A DNA stretch of 64,000 nt. Origin: Prillingera fragicola. Taxonomy: Eukaryota; Basidiomycota; Tremellomycetes; Trichosporonales; Trichosporonaceae. Location: NCBI GenBank assembly GCA_002335605.1, contig BEDY01000004.1, positions 1,240,001 to 1,304,000 on the forward strand, written 5' to 3'. The position numbers were made by a program, and so were the translations under genes. The notes beneath the pieces were generated by a model. That model saw only the letters and a list, made by a program, of their open reading frames with translations, was not told the DNA's origin and searched no databases. Of this stretch, positions 10,931 to 22,259 are shown piece by piece. Each line of letters opens with the position of its first letter. Positions within the stretch are counted from its first letter, which is position 1.

Positions 10931-11973
10931 ATGCCTCACCCTACCACTCTCAAGACTTACGGCTCGCGCGCGGCTGCGCACCCCAACCCTACCGCGCGCC
11001 GCCTGCTCGAGATTATGGAGCGCAAAAAGACCAACCTCTGCGTCTCCGTTGATGTCACAAAGTCGGCAGAGGTTCTTGAGGTTGTCCGTCGTGTCGCGCC
11101 TGCTGTCTGCATGGTCAAGGTGAGACACCTCTGAGAGGACTGGGAAGCGATAGCGAGATCACAGGTGGCGGCAACTAGGATCCTGCCAGCCATTCCTGAT
11201 TGCGGTTACTGGCAGAGCCCACGTCCACTCCGGCCCGTTCTAGCACGCGCCGAGCTAATCTTTCAGACTCACATCGACATTATCGAGGACTACACCCCTG
11301 CGCTGACCGACGAGCTTGCCAAGCTTGCCGAGGAGCACGACTTCATCATCTTTGAAGACCGCAAGTTTGCTGACATTGGTGAGTTGCACCTCCTCAGTCA
11401 GAGGACGCGTTCGACGCGTTCGACGCGACACGTGGCGCCCCAACTAACTCTTCAGGCAACACTGTCGCGCTCCAGTACTCTTCCGGCGTGCACAAGATTG
11501 CCTCCTGGTCGCACATGACCAACGCCCACCCCCTCCCTGGACCCGGCATCATCACCGGCCTGGGCACCGTCGGCAAGCCGCTTGGCCGCGCCCTCCTTCT
11601 CCTCGCCGAGATGAGCAGCGCCGGCAACCTGCTCAAGGGCGACTACACCAAGACGGCGGTGCAGATGGCCCGCGACGCTGGGCGCGACTGGGTCGTCGGC
11701 TTTATTGCCATGGGCCGCGTCGACGAGGGTGGACCCGAGGACGAGGACTTCCTCGTCCTCACCCCTGGTGTTGGACTTGTGGCCAAGGGCGACAAGCTCG
11801 GCCAGCAGTACCGTACCCCCCGCGAGGTCGTTTACGACTCGGGCTGCGACGTCATCATCGTCGGTCGCGGTATCTACGGCGTGCAGGGCGGTGCCGATGC
11901 CGTCCTTGCCGAGGCGGAGAGGTACCGCCAGGAGGGCTGGAAGAGCTACGAGGAGCGCCTGACCAAGGCGTAG
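10931..11973 (+). CDS. URA3: Orotidine-5'-phosphate decarboxylase
   Basis: Three exons (10931-11119, 11267-11378, 11456-11973) encode 272 residues. The enzyme converts OMP to UMP, the last step of pyrimidine synthesis. Family landmarks in order: NLCVSVDV (phosphate/barrel strand), THIDIIEDY, the catalytic charged network [12 protein letters not shown] (Asp-Lys-Asp), [24 protein letters not shown] and GQQYRTP, then IIVGRGIYG (phosphate binding). The length equals that of fungal homologues, and the first ATG gives the usual N-terminus ([20 protein letters not shown]). Intron 1 is 147 bp, longer than most here; intron 2 contains a triplicated GACGCGTTC-like unit around 11404-11428. The upstream region has two CCAAT boxes. 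Confidence 0.97.
11404..11428. repeat. Tandem 9-bp repeat in URA3 intron 2
   Basis: GACGCGTTC is repeated in tandem nearly three times inside the second URA3 intron (11379-11455). The copies are perfect except that the last is cut short. No function is evident. Confidence 0.7.
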
Positions 11974-12073
11974 ATTGTCAGATTGTAATGGTACATGAAT
12001 GGGAGTGAATCGAGGTGCGCTAGAGTGCCTCGAAAATCACTATGAGCGACTGCTATGACGCTATAAAAAATGC

Positions 12074-13817
12074 TCAGTCCGAGTCAATCTCGATCACGTC
12101 GCCATAATCGTCGCCGTCGTCGTCGTCGTCCACGTCGTAGTCCTCGCCAAACATAAAGTCGTCCTCGTCCATCATTGTCGCATCAATGACCTGCGCCTGA
12201 GGCGGCGAGGGCTCACGTGGAGGAGCAGGAGAGGCAGAGTGGGCAGGGCGCTTACGGCCAGAGAGCGTGTTGCCACCACCAAGGTTGGCCCATGGGTCGG
12301 GCTTCTCATCGGTCGCAGCGGGCGGTGCAGCCGCGGCAGGAGCCGCAGAGCGGGCAGCCGACGATCTGGCCTGAGCCCCACGTCGCAGAGAGTTGCCCTC
12401 GCCTTGGAATGCCGACAGCGGCTCGGGGGCAGCCTCCTCTGGCTTCTTGGGCGCCTTTGCTGCCTCGAATGGGACATACTTGTAGCCGAAAAAGAACTTG
12501 CCCGCTGGAAGAACGAGAGCAGCCGGGACCTTGCGGTCGTCGTTGATCGTGTCGGGGGTAAAGACACGCGGGCCACTACTGGTTAGCTACATCCGTGCTG
12601 ATTTGGGCCTACCTGTGACGGTTGATCTTGCTGCTGGGGTCCACCTCTTCAATCTTCTTGGCTAAGCCCTTGCCGCGGACACGCCGTCCGTTCAGGCTCT
12701 GACCCACGCCAGTGAAGCTCTCAAGCGGGTTCTCTCCAGATCCCGATGTCCTCACTGACGCAGTCGAAGCCGGGCGTGAGCCGTTGGTGGACGTCGTCCC
12801 TCCGAGATCAATCTTGAGCTTGTCGGCCATTGTGGGAATAGGTGCAGGAGCAGGCCTCTCGGGCTCGACATATCCCACTGGCGCCGCGAAGTCGACCTCG
12901 AGATCGGTGTCAATAATGGAAATGCCTGGTCCCTCGGGCCAGGTCTCCATGATGAGGAACTCGAACGTGAGCGAGTTGTAGGTGATCTCGATAATGTCGC
13001 CCTTGCTCAAGCACGAGTAGTAGCGAAGAGCCGACTCGAGCCTGGATGTTAGCGACCGGTCACCATGTGTCCCACTCACACTGCCTTTGCGTCGGACACC
13101 TGGAGGAAGTCGACCGACTGCGCCTGGATTTTGACCATCTTGCCCTTGGGCAAGACAGCACCAGTGAGGCGAACGGGGTCACCTTCGTTCAGGTTCAACG
13201 CATTCATCATCTAGAATAGTCAGCGACATGGTCCATGATGTTTCAAAACACCCACCCATGCAGGAAGATGAACGATTCCCTCCTCAGCGATAAACTCGAG
13301 GACACCGGCGTGTGTTTGGTTCACTGTGGGATTGCGAGGGTTGCGGATCTGGAAAGTCCAGGGAGCCTCAACGTCGAGGGACGCTTACACAGGTTAGCAG
13401 CGCTCACCCGAGAATGCAAGGGTGCACGTACTGAGCTTGGCAAGAGCAGAGGGTGGCATGATAACTGCAAGTGTCAGCCAAGATACTCCAGGCAAGCGTA
13501 ACGACTCACTCTTGCCACCATACATAAGCTCTGGACGGTTGTGTCCCTTTGGCATTGTCGCCACTGAAAACGCCTTGAAGTAGTCGTCATAGGCCCTGCC
13601 TTTGTCAGTCAAGACACGGGAATCAAAGCACTCACCTCGCAGGTGGGGCCCTCCCGAAACGCTGGCCACCCATCAGATGAGCAAGGAGACCGCTTGGCCC
13701 AGCCATTGGAGCGGGGTAACCGAGACCCTCTGCACGACAGTTAGCTAAAGATCCTGCTAGACTTGAGCCGCGCCAACGAAACGTACCATCGTCGTCGTCG
13801 TCGTATCCGTGGTTCAT
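12074..13817 (-). CDS. UFD1: Ubiquitin fusion degradation protein 1 (Cdc48 cofactor)
   Basis: The N-terminal double-psi barrel domain is complete: YDDYFKAFSVATMPKG, GGKVIMPPSALAKLS, TFQIRNP, AGVLEFIAEEGIVHLPAW, MMNALNLNEGDPVRL, KVRIQ-like strand followed by DFLQVSDAKAVLESALR, YSCLSKGDIIEI, METWPEGPGISIIDTD and EVDFAAPVGY. With Npl4 it recruits ubiquitinated clients to Cdc48/p97. The C-terminal half is low-complexity and ends in an acidic tail coded by GAC/GTC repeats (12100-12180), with FFFGYKYVPF as a conserved late motif. Several short introns interrupt it. The start MNHGYDDDDDG at 13817 is chosen as the first in-frame ATG of the spliced message; an ATG farther upstream on the same strand belongs to a different, mitochondrial-looking frame that I do not use. 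Confidence 0.93.
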
Positions 13818-14742
13818 GCTGGGTGTGAATGAAGTAGAGTAAAAAGCCAAATGTTGATGCTGACGGAACGTACTTGAACAGCACAACCGAGAGGGACGCG
13901 CCAGCGAGAGTTGCGTCACCGAGTCACGTGAAACGTGCCTGATTTGATTACAAACTTCAATAGCGGAAGCAGTCTTTTCTAATCCGACCCTTTGGCAAAT
14001 AGAACTCGGACAAGGGTGAAACCTCCACTTTCACGGCCAGCTGCTCAGGCTGGACACTCTTGCCGTGTCGAACAATTTCTGCCAGATGTGCAGCACAGCC
14101 TCTAAGCGACACCGGCTGCTTGCTCGTCATGATTGTGCCGCGTAGTGGACCATATAGTGGGAGGAGACCTAAAGGAATGCCGTCACTGCAGGTACGACGT
14201 TGGCCGAGGTAGCAGGTTGGTCCACCTCCACATTGTGTGTGCGTGATCGGCGTTGATAGCTGATAAGTATTGACACGTCGGCATCATGTCGCCAGTCCTC
14301 TTGAGGTGTGAAAGTTGAGGAATGTCTTACTCTATTCCCTGGTCTTGACAACTGAATTGTCACATCTCTCACAGCTCACAGGTCTAGACCACTCTCGACC
14401 CTCGCGCTGCTGCTTTCCCTCGACTGCACTCTCTCAATCTCGGCGCAGCGGGTAGTTGCACCATCGCTGACACAGGTGTACCTTCCTCGTCGGTCTAACG
14501 GTTCCTCGCGCGCTGCATCTTCCTCGTCTCCCTGCTCCGAACTCTCACTCGCTCATTCACTCTCAACTCATCAACCTACTACGTAGCTACTGCTTCTTCT
14601 TACCTCACTGCTTACTTTCAAAACACACACACACACGCGCTGCTACATCACCTACTGCCCCATCTCTAACTACTCGAGCACCTCATCTCTACCCCTTACA
14701 CCCACTTGCACCTTCCTTCAAGCTATCTCCCTTCACCTCGCC
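13818..14742. promoter_or_regulatory. Divergent promoter with long pyrimidine-rich leader and (AC)n tract
   Basis: This region separates UFD1 (leftward) from the RRM gene (rightward). From about 14395 to the ATG at 14743 the plus strand is almost purine-poor (runs of CT, TCC, CTC), typical of the long leader of a strongly or post-transcriptionally regulated fungal gene. An (AC) microsatellite occupies about 14620-14636. No ORF with gene-like properties was found. Confidence 0.55.
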
Positions 14743-16219
14743 ATGCAAACCCCCGCCACTAGTCTTCAGGAGGTTCGGATCCACGGTCTCAATAAGAGCA
14801 GTGAGTAGTCCGAGGGTTGCACCTGCTCATGATTAGTCACTACTGAGGCCCTCGGCGAGTTCCTCGGCAAAGGTGGTGAGTCTTAGGTTTCTGCTGGCAG
14901 GAAGGGTTCGTCCCTGCTAACAACCTCCAGTGCGCATTCGGGGCGTCCTTCTCCATCCCCAGGAGAAGGGCCTGTTCCAGTGGGCACAGGTCTGGGTGTC
15001 CTCTGAAGCCGAAGTGATGAGTCTGCTTGCTCTTCGCGATGCCCTTGCTGTCAACGGGATGTGAGTGGCGTGACTGAACCTCGAGGCGCTGCTGACGTTG
15101 GCCAGTACAATCTCGCGGACCTCTGCCCCCACCAATACCCCACCCTACTCTTCCTGGGACCTCATCTCTCAGCTCTCCAAGCTGCCCAAGAGCCTTTTCT
15201 CGGCGCCTCCAAACTTTAGCACCTCCACCATCCACGAGTCCAACTTTACCCGCCAGAACGCCATGGCACACCTTCCTCGCAACCTCTACGTTCTCAACCT
15301 TCCTCTGGACCTGACGCAGTGAGGCCGCACTGCTCTTGGACCGGCTGACCCCAGGACTGAGTTCAAGGACCTGTTCCTTGCCTTTGGCATGGTTGAGCAC
15401 TCAATCCTTCTATCGCAGCTTGACGGTATCGGCCGTCGTCGCGGATTTGTTCTCATGTCGTCGCACCACGACGCTGTCGAGGTGATGCAGCAGATGCATG
15501 GCAAGTGGATTGAGTGAGTGTCCTGCCGGAATGCCACTAATGTTGAGCGGCTCCAAGCTTGACGTCTCCTGGGCCCTGGTTCAGCGTGAGGCAAAGGCCA
15601 TGAGTGAGTGTAGCCTGGTAACGTCGCTAAGTACAGGCACTCTTCCCAACCGCGTGGTCCACCCTCCCGCCGTGTCGACCCGTCGCGAGTCGTCCATCGA
15701 GTGTGCCGTCATTGTAGAGGACATTGTGAGCTACGAGATGACGGCGGTTCTGACCACCAGGACCCTTTCCTCTTCCCAGACACGGCTGCCATTGCCTTCA
15801 TCTTCAAGTCGTTTGGCCCTATTGCTCGTGTCACTATCCTCTCCAGCAAACCCCTCTCCGTGCGCGTCCAGTTCGAGAACCCCATGTCGGCCATGGCCCT
15901 CATCAGCGCCAACGGTCTTCAGCTCGGCGACCGTACCCTCTCGACCCGTCCATGCACTGCGTCGGCTTCTCCCTTTGAGCCTCTTGTGGCCAACCAGTGG
16001 CTCGACGACGATGTCGACCAGTCATCGCAGATGCCCGTGACGCCCGAGTCGTCGTCTCGGTCGTCTCGCCTCAACGCCGAGTCGCAGCCGTTTATCCCTG
16101 GCTTCAAGTCGACGACTATCCTCAAGCCCATGCCCTGCATGGATCTTCTGGCGCCAGGTTTCTCAGACAAGTCGTCTGGTGGCAGTGGCTACGCCTCAGC
16201 CGAGGAGAAGCACCTCTGA
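14743..16219 (+). CDS. Triple-RRM RNA-binding protein
   Basis: About eight exons with short introns keep one frame. The first RRM-like domain starts at residue 10 or so (EVRIHGLNKSITTEALGEFL, then VRIRGVLLHPQEKGLFQWAQVWV). A second RRM is the best preserved (NLYVLNLPLDLTQTEFKDLF, AFGMVEHSILLSQLD, RRRGFVLMSSHHDAVEVM, KLDVSWALVQRE). A third, weaker one follows (ECAVIVEDIDPFLFPDTAA, FKSFGPIARVTIL, SVRVQFENPMSAMALI). The C-terminal tail is Ser-rich and disordered. Proteins of this layout are found in fungi with RRRGFVxMS motifs, but I cannot assign an orthologue or a target RNA. The long CT-rich leader suggests regulation at the RNA level (inference). Confidence 0.82.
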
Positions 16220-16450
16220 GTATGTAGAAGCCTCAGTTGCTAGCTAACTCACTCCCAGCTCCTTCCCTTTCTCTCGTGACGCCTCTTCACGCCCCAACGA
16301 CTAGATCACGCTCCTAACGTTCTTTACGCCTGCATGGACCCACCTCGCATCACCACATTCTCGTAGTCTGTTTCTGCACCCATTGTGCACACCTGCAGTC
16401 CCTATGCATCGCATGTCGTCATGTATCGTACACAAACACAACTTATTAGT

Positions 16451-17526
16451 CTAGCGGCCAAACTGGGCAAGTCAGCTCTCTGGATGTTCATCTGCACATC
16501 TGTAACTCACAATAAACTCGGCAGCCTTTCCCAACAGGCTCGCCGGCTGCTCTGGCTCGTCCCAAGCATAGTCGTCCGTTGCCACCTGAGTCTTGGGCTT
16601 GGGACGCAGAATGTTGGTCTGCTGTACTTGGATCGGCGTTCCAGCGCCAGCAGGCGGCGACGAGGCCACGAGTGTCGGTGCGACTCCGTTAACAAGTGTC
16701 AAACCCTGTGTACTGCCTGGTCCAGCGACCTTGAACCCCAGCATCCAGCGGCCGCTCACAATCTCGCCGTGGCGCCTGAGCGCATAGCTAGCAGCCAGGG
16801 CGGTTCCATAGGTGACGATCCACCAGTTGGAGCCGTCTGGGCCGGGAATGTAGCTGACGACAGGACCAATGTTCTCGAGGTAAGGGCGGAGCGCCTGGAG
16901 GTGCTCGACGGGCGGGCCAAAGACGTGCAGCGTCACGGTCTCGGCCGTAGGTTCCAATCCTGGTGGGGTTGGGAGAATGAGGGCGCCAGCAGAGGAGGAG
17001 ACGGCATCAGACGTGGGGATCGCGGAGCGATGCGGCGCGTCGTCGTGAAGCGAGGCAGTGGGTATCATGTCTTCGTCCATGGGGATGGGGGCGGCGCGGC
17101 TACGGCCGAGGTTGTGGCGAGGAGAGGAAGCGCTACTTTGTCAGTTCTGTGTTAGGTTGCCCAGCATGAGAAGACATACCTCTCTGCAAAGGACGAGGAG
17201 AAGCGAGCCTGGGGCGACCGCTTAGGAGCCGGAGGGCTGGCCGTGCTACCAGGTGATGTACCCTGTTGGTCAGCAATTGCCCCTTCAGAGGATCCGTGCG
17301 GGTCTCTGCCCAGCCATCTCTGCAACTACAAATTTCCACTTACCAGTGCTAGCTTGCCGGCGGGCGATGCAGCGAATGATGGGAGAAACTTTGGGCCATC
17401 AGCAGCTGATGGGTCGGGGTCGTCGTTGACAAAGCGGGCGCGGGACGAGGAAGCTGGCGCGCGCGCCGGAGAGTGATAGGCAGAGGCGCGCGCTGGTGTC
17501 GACGGCTGTGTCCACCAGTCAGACAT
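16451..17526 (-). CDS. NUP53: Nucleoporin Nup53/Nup35 (MPPN-domain)
   Basis: Starts MSDWWTQPSTPARA and continues with a Ser/Pro-rich disordered N-terminus. The Nup35-type RRM lies in the middle: ETVTLHVFGPPVEHLQALR, YLENIGPVVSYIPGP, NWWIVTYGTALAASYALRRHG, GRWMLGFKVAG, which is the dimerising MPPN domain. After a linker rich in Pro and Gln the protein ends with a tryptophan-containing motif and an amphipathic helix (ASLLGKAAEFI-FGR), whose last three residues come from a tiny terminal exon after a 40-odd-bp intron. The helix is the membrane-binding element known in this family. The protein links inner-ring nucleoporins to the pore membrane. Family evidence is strong. Confidence 0.9.
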
Positions 17527-17762
17527 TGTTTGCGAGGATATGGAGCTCGGTGTTGATGTTGCTCGAGACGTCAGCCCAAACCTCCAGTGATGGATGGACT
17601 CTTGAGCTGATGGAATGATAAGGGTGGAAAGGGCTACACGTCATTGCGGCTAGGAACGGAAGAGTCATTGCCGCGCCGAGTGGAGGCCGTAGAGGATGGC
17701 CTTTATGACAATGTTCCGCCATTCGCAGTGACTTGGCTGTTACCACACTCTCAGTCTTCATC

Positions 17763-19506
17763 ATGGCCACGCTGGGGGATCTTCCAAGAGAGGTCTTGAG
17801 GACTATTTCTCTCTTCATTTATGATCCCCTCGACCTGACGCAGCAAGATCGTCTCAGTACGTTCATTCTGGGGCTGGATGTCAACAAAGCCCCACTTGCC
17901 ATGCGATCCCTGGCTGTGGACGGGTCCAGGCGCGAATGCTGACCACTTCCAATAGCTTGGGGCATCTTCTCGACTGTGGATATGCACGAAGAGCGCCAGG
18001 AGGATCTCTTCTCTCTAATCTCCTTTGGTCACACGTGTAGAAGGGTGCGGAAGGAGGTCCGCGTGATACTCTTTCGCTGTATCCGCATTCCCACCATCGC
18101 CCATGCTCACGAAATCTGCAAAGCAGAGTCAGACTGGACCCCATTTGTTAGGTACGTAAACCTCAAGGCATCAGAGTCGCGTGGCTACTCCTAGTTCACT
18201 GCCTGCGTGGGCGGCGACCTTTGCCACTGTCTTCTTTTCGGCGCAGTAGTCTAGTCCCCTGCCCGAGGCATTCTCTAACAAACGCAGGAGTCTCATCATT
18301 GACTTGACAATGTTTGACCTCGATGAGGTGCCAAAGAATGAGCGCCTTCCGCGGTCGTCATGGAAAGAATCTGCTCTGCTGAGCCGTACGATCAGTGCTC
18401 TGCCTTGCCTGCAACACTTGTCGTTCTTCGCCGACGCCAGTGACGACTCGACCTTAGCTCTCCTCTTTGCTACACTCATTCCTCATCCTCATCCAATTTT
18501 GTCTCGGCGTCACAGCTTTGATCCAGAGCTCGAAGATGTGCCCACATACTCGCAGCCGTTCGCCACTCGGCTGCGATCGTTTGGCTGGCGGCAGCGTGCA
18601 GCTCCTCCATCTGGGTTCCGCACATTCTCGCAGACTTCGACCTTTGTGTCGACGCACCATGTGCTGCGGAACGCACCAAACTTGAACTTTGTTGTCTTGG
18701 ACGCAGACATGGACGAAATGGCGGCCAGCGATGTTATTGCTGCAGTCGGCGAGCTCTCGCACCGTGATCAACCTGGGCTCAACCCAGTTAGCATCATGCT
18801 CTGTGGCCCGATTGCGGGCTGGGATGGATTCCTTCCAGAACTTGTCAACACGTTCAAGGACGTGAAAGAGCTCTTCTTTGATAGGCCGTTGAAAAAGTCG
18901 ATCAGGGCCAACACCAACGAGAACGAGTTTGTGAGTAGATCGCTTAAGTGGTTAGCGTAGCTGACACCCCAGTTCCAACTGTTACAGCCTCTCGGAGAAC
19001 TGACTCGCCTGCAACTGCTGCAGGTCGGCTCCTACACGTTCTCGTTGGATATCCAGAAGGACATTGCCCTTCGGCTGGCCCGGCTGGTCCCCACACTCCT
19101 TATCGTCGGCCTGCTGGGCGAAGAAGGGGACACGACATGGTGGGGAATCTGGCGCGGCCCATCGCCAGAAGTCGACATTATCATACGGCCGATGGGTGAC
19201 GGCCATCTGCACGTTCTGGAGGAGTGTGCCCGTGCATCCCGCCGCCCCTCTTTGGCCTCTGGCGCCGATATGGTGCGGGCAAAGACGCGGTCACGCGAGT
19301 CGCTTCTCAGTCTCGGAGATGGCTATCTGACTCCGGAGAGGGGGATGCGGTCGCGCCGTACCAGCTTCGATGACGAGGCGCGTTTGCGGAGGGTGCTGTC
19401 GGGACAGGATGATGGGCTGAAGGGCATGTCTGCCATCGAGCCTGGGCGGGTGCCCGCATCGCCGTGGCGGCCAACTGGCACCGCGTGGCGCCCGTCCTTC
19501 CTCTGA
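17763..19506 (+). CDS. F-box-like protein
   Basis: The ATG at 17763 opens MATLGDLPREVLRTISLFIYDPLDL, an F-box-like start. After an intron, the segment DLFSLISFGHTCRRVRKEVRVILFRCIRI resembles the second half of a fungal F-box (LxxLxxVCRxFRxLVxxxLFRxVxI). The remaining roughly 400 residues are alpha/beta alternating stretches (LSRTISALPCLQHLSFF, NLNFVVLDADMDEM, VKELFFDR, RLQLLQVGSYTFSL), consistent with a degenerate leucine-rich repeat arrangement. The C-terminus is Arg/Ser-rich. F-box proteins serve as substrate receptors for SCF ubiquitin ligases; no target can be named. Three or four introns are needed. The in-frame stretch upstream of 17763 has no ATG. Confidence 0.72.
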
Positions 19507-19635
19507 GGTTGTCTCATAATACCTGTTGGGGTCGAGTTTAGTAGCTATGCCATAAGGACTACCCATTCTGCCAATCTGCGACTAGACAATATGCAGCTGC
19601 ATCACACTTCCACCTCATAGACAATAAACGCCCAG

Positions 19636-21498
19636 CTAGGTGCCGAGAGAATACACGATATAGAGAGTCCAACCAGTAATGATCATGCAAGTGAGTTGCA
19701 CGAGGCCCCAAAGGCGCACGTATTTGGCAATGCGCCATCCCTCGTACGGGACCTTGTTCAGAACGGCTTCCCGCCAGATCATTACCCGACGCTTCTCGGG
19801 CGACCTCAGCGAGTTTCCGAGCCAAATCTTGTCGAGGTACTGATATATCGGTCCGAGGCAGAACTCGACACATTTGATGGCGATAAGGAAAAAGATAAAA
19901 TTGTCGTAGCTTTTATTAGGTGAACGGTCTTGGATGGCGCCCGCTGCCACCTCCAGGATGAGGCTGTTGCAGTTTTGGAATGCACGCCATACACCAAAGG
20001 CTGTACCCATCAGACGCTCCGTGCCGACCAGCACTGGGATCATGGCGTTGAACGTCAGGGCGTTGGTCGAGAGGGCAAACGAGGAGATGAGAATGGGCAC
20101 GAGGGGGTGCACAGTGGTGAGACCAATGAGGACAAAGACGATAATGTAGAGCAAGGCGGTCCATGAGATGAAGGCCGTGCGCCAGCCATAGACGTCAAAG
20201 AACAAGCCGGCGAGAGGGGTGAGAACGATAGGGACGACTCCCTGCAGCGCACTGTTGTAACCGGCCGCGAGCTCTTTGGTGCCGCGAGTTTTGACCTGGA
20301 TGTCGGCGAGGTTCGAGTTGTAGGTGCCCACTGCAGCATTCTGGAATAGCTGAGTGATGCAAAGAATCCAGAAGAACTTGGGACTGCAGTATCAGCTCCT
20401 GGCTGGTGACTGTTACTCACAGACGCCACAGCATGTTGAACCTGACTGGCTTGCGGAGACTGCCCTCCTTGAGACGTGCGTTCCTGCCAAGAACGGGGCG
20501 GAACTCTTTGGGCACTCGGCGCTCAAAGATCCAGTAGATGACCACCACGGTCAGGTTGAGACCGCAGACCATGGCCGGGACCCAGAACGCCCACCCGTAA
20601 AAGTCGTTGATGTTGGCGAGCGGGACCGCCGACGCCTTGGTCGCGATGCTAATGATACGGTTCCACGCAATGTCGATGCCAATGACCATTCCCAGGGTTG
20701 AACCAGCGAACCAGTGGGCGTACAATTTGTTCTGGCACGACTCAATGACCGTACTGCCCAGGCCCATGATGATGCGGCCGCCAACGAGGGTCCCATAGCT
20801 GTTGGTATGCGCTGACTGTTCCGTTGGTCAGCGCAATCGAATAAACCCCAAGACTGCGGGTTGTTCTTTGGTCTCACGTGCACCTACCGATGCAGACACA
20901 ACGGCTCCGGTGAGGATGAGAATTGTTGACACTATAGCCGCACTGTTGATCAGTGTCACGCACGCAAGCCCAGCATCAGACCACGTACTATGTTGCCCCG
21001 TAGTAGTCCATCGCCAGTCCTCCGATGATGGGCAGAATGGTGTTGACAAAGGCATCCGCCGACGAGATGGTGCCATACTGGGCATCTTGGAATGTCAGTT
21101 GAACGTCCCAGTCGAGGCAACTCACTCGTGATGCCGAGCTTCTTGACAAGCCTGGTCTTCAGAGGTGGGATGGCGCCCTCTGCAAAACTACTGCCCGTGC
21201 TGAAGAAAAGAATAAGAACAAAGGCGACGCCGCGATACGCCCAGGGAATCTTGGTGCGGTCTACGATACTGTCATCGTCGTCGTTGACCACGGCATCTTG
21301 GCCGTCATCCAGGGTAGTCGTGCCGCCGGCGCGAGACCGGACCAGGGTGGCCGGCTCGTCTTCCTCGTTGACCTCAAAGTTGTAGTCCTTGTCATCCACC
21401 GACGGGGAAGGGTTCTGCTGGGGCAGAGCCATGGTGTGCGTTTCCTTGTGCGAATTGATGGGAGCGAAGGGGAGGAGAACCGTAGTCGTCGACATCAT
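19636..21498 (-). CDS. Major facilitator superfamily transporter, MFSD1-like
   Basis: The cytosolic N-terminus is acidic (about 80 residues, VNDDDDSIVD). Twelve hydrophobic segments follow, starting with YRGVAFVLILFFSTGSSFA. The loop after the second helix has GLAMDYYGATYAAIVS, and the diagnostic stretch GRIIMGLGSTVIESCQNKLYAHWF followed by LGMVIGIDIAWNRI aligns with the segment of MFSD1 after helix 4, the lysosomal dipeptide exporter family. LAGLFFDVYGWRTAFISW, in the second half, is the repeat-related loop of the MFS fold. At least five exons. Two ATGs (21498, 21495) are adjacent; the first is used. Substrate and membrane (vacuole by analogy) are inferred from the family. Confidence 0.82.
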
Positions 21499-22259
21499 TT
21501 ATGACACTCGTAAGCCAGCTACCACTAAAAAAGTTGGGACCTAGCATAACCCTTCCCTCGCGCCCCTAGCGAGGTGGAAATCGCAGACGATGCCAGATGT
21601 CGAGACAGTGCGCATGTGGACCCGACGTTGCCGCATCATGCGGAGCACACTGCGGCAGTGTGCGCAATCTTCGCAGTACGCAGCCATGTGTGCCGAGTCA
21701 AAGATGGGCTTGGCAGCGGTCTCTGGCAATGTTATCGGCCGTGCTGTGACCTCGGCAAACAAAATCGGATGACCCTGGGTAATGGCTGGGGTGCACATCG
21801 GTGAATTTGTGGATAAGCTTCGGCCGACTTGTTGATCATCTGGTGTGCGTATTGTTCCGCTGCTGCGCTTGGCAGAATTAAATGGACATCTGGGATGTGG
21901 ATCATTCCGCTCTAGCTCTTGGCAGGACCAACGATCTCTTGAGCACGTTCTTGAGCAAGTGCCAGTACGGGTGGAGCGACGACCCGTGCGGACATGACCA
22001 GGGATGCAGGATTTAAAGTGGCGACAGCAGTCGAGTTGCCGCTGCGTGTGTCAGCCTCCCAAGCCAGGTCTCGGCGACCTATGTTTGCAATGCTGCAGAA
22101 AATGATAACTCTACGAAATACAATATGTGTCTCCATGCAAAGGTATTCTCTTCCTCCCCTCCCTTCTCTTCATTGATGCTACACATCCCGGCTACCCCAA
22201 CTACCTCCTCTACTTGTGGGACTGTTGATCACCGGCTTCTACACGCGTGTCAGCGTCCG
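21499..22259. other. Intergenic region
   Basis: It lies between the start of the transporter gene and the 3' end of the YMC020W-like gene, both leftward, and so should hold the transporter's promoter. No gene, repeat or RNA recognised. Confidence 0.5.

Noticed and set aside
17733..17762. Extension of the F-box-like protein upstream of 17763
   Set aside because: The frame is open but begins with TTG; no ATG is present before 17763.
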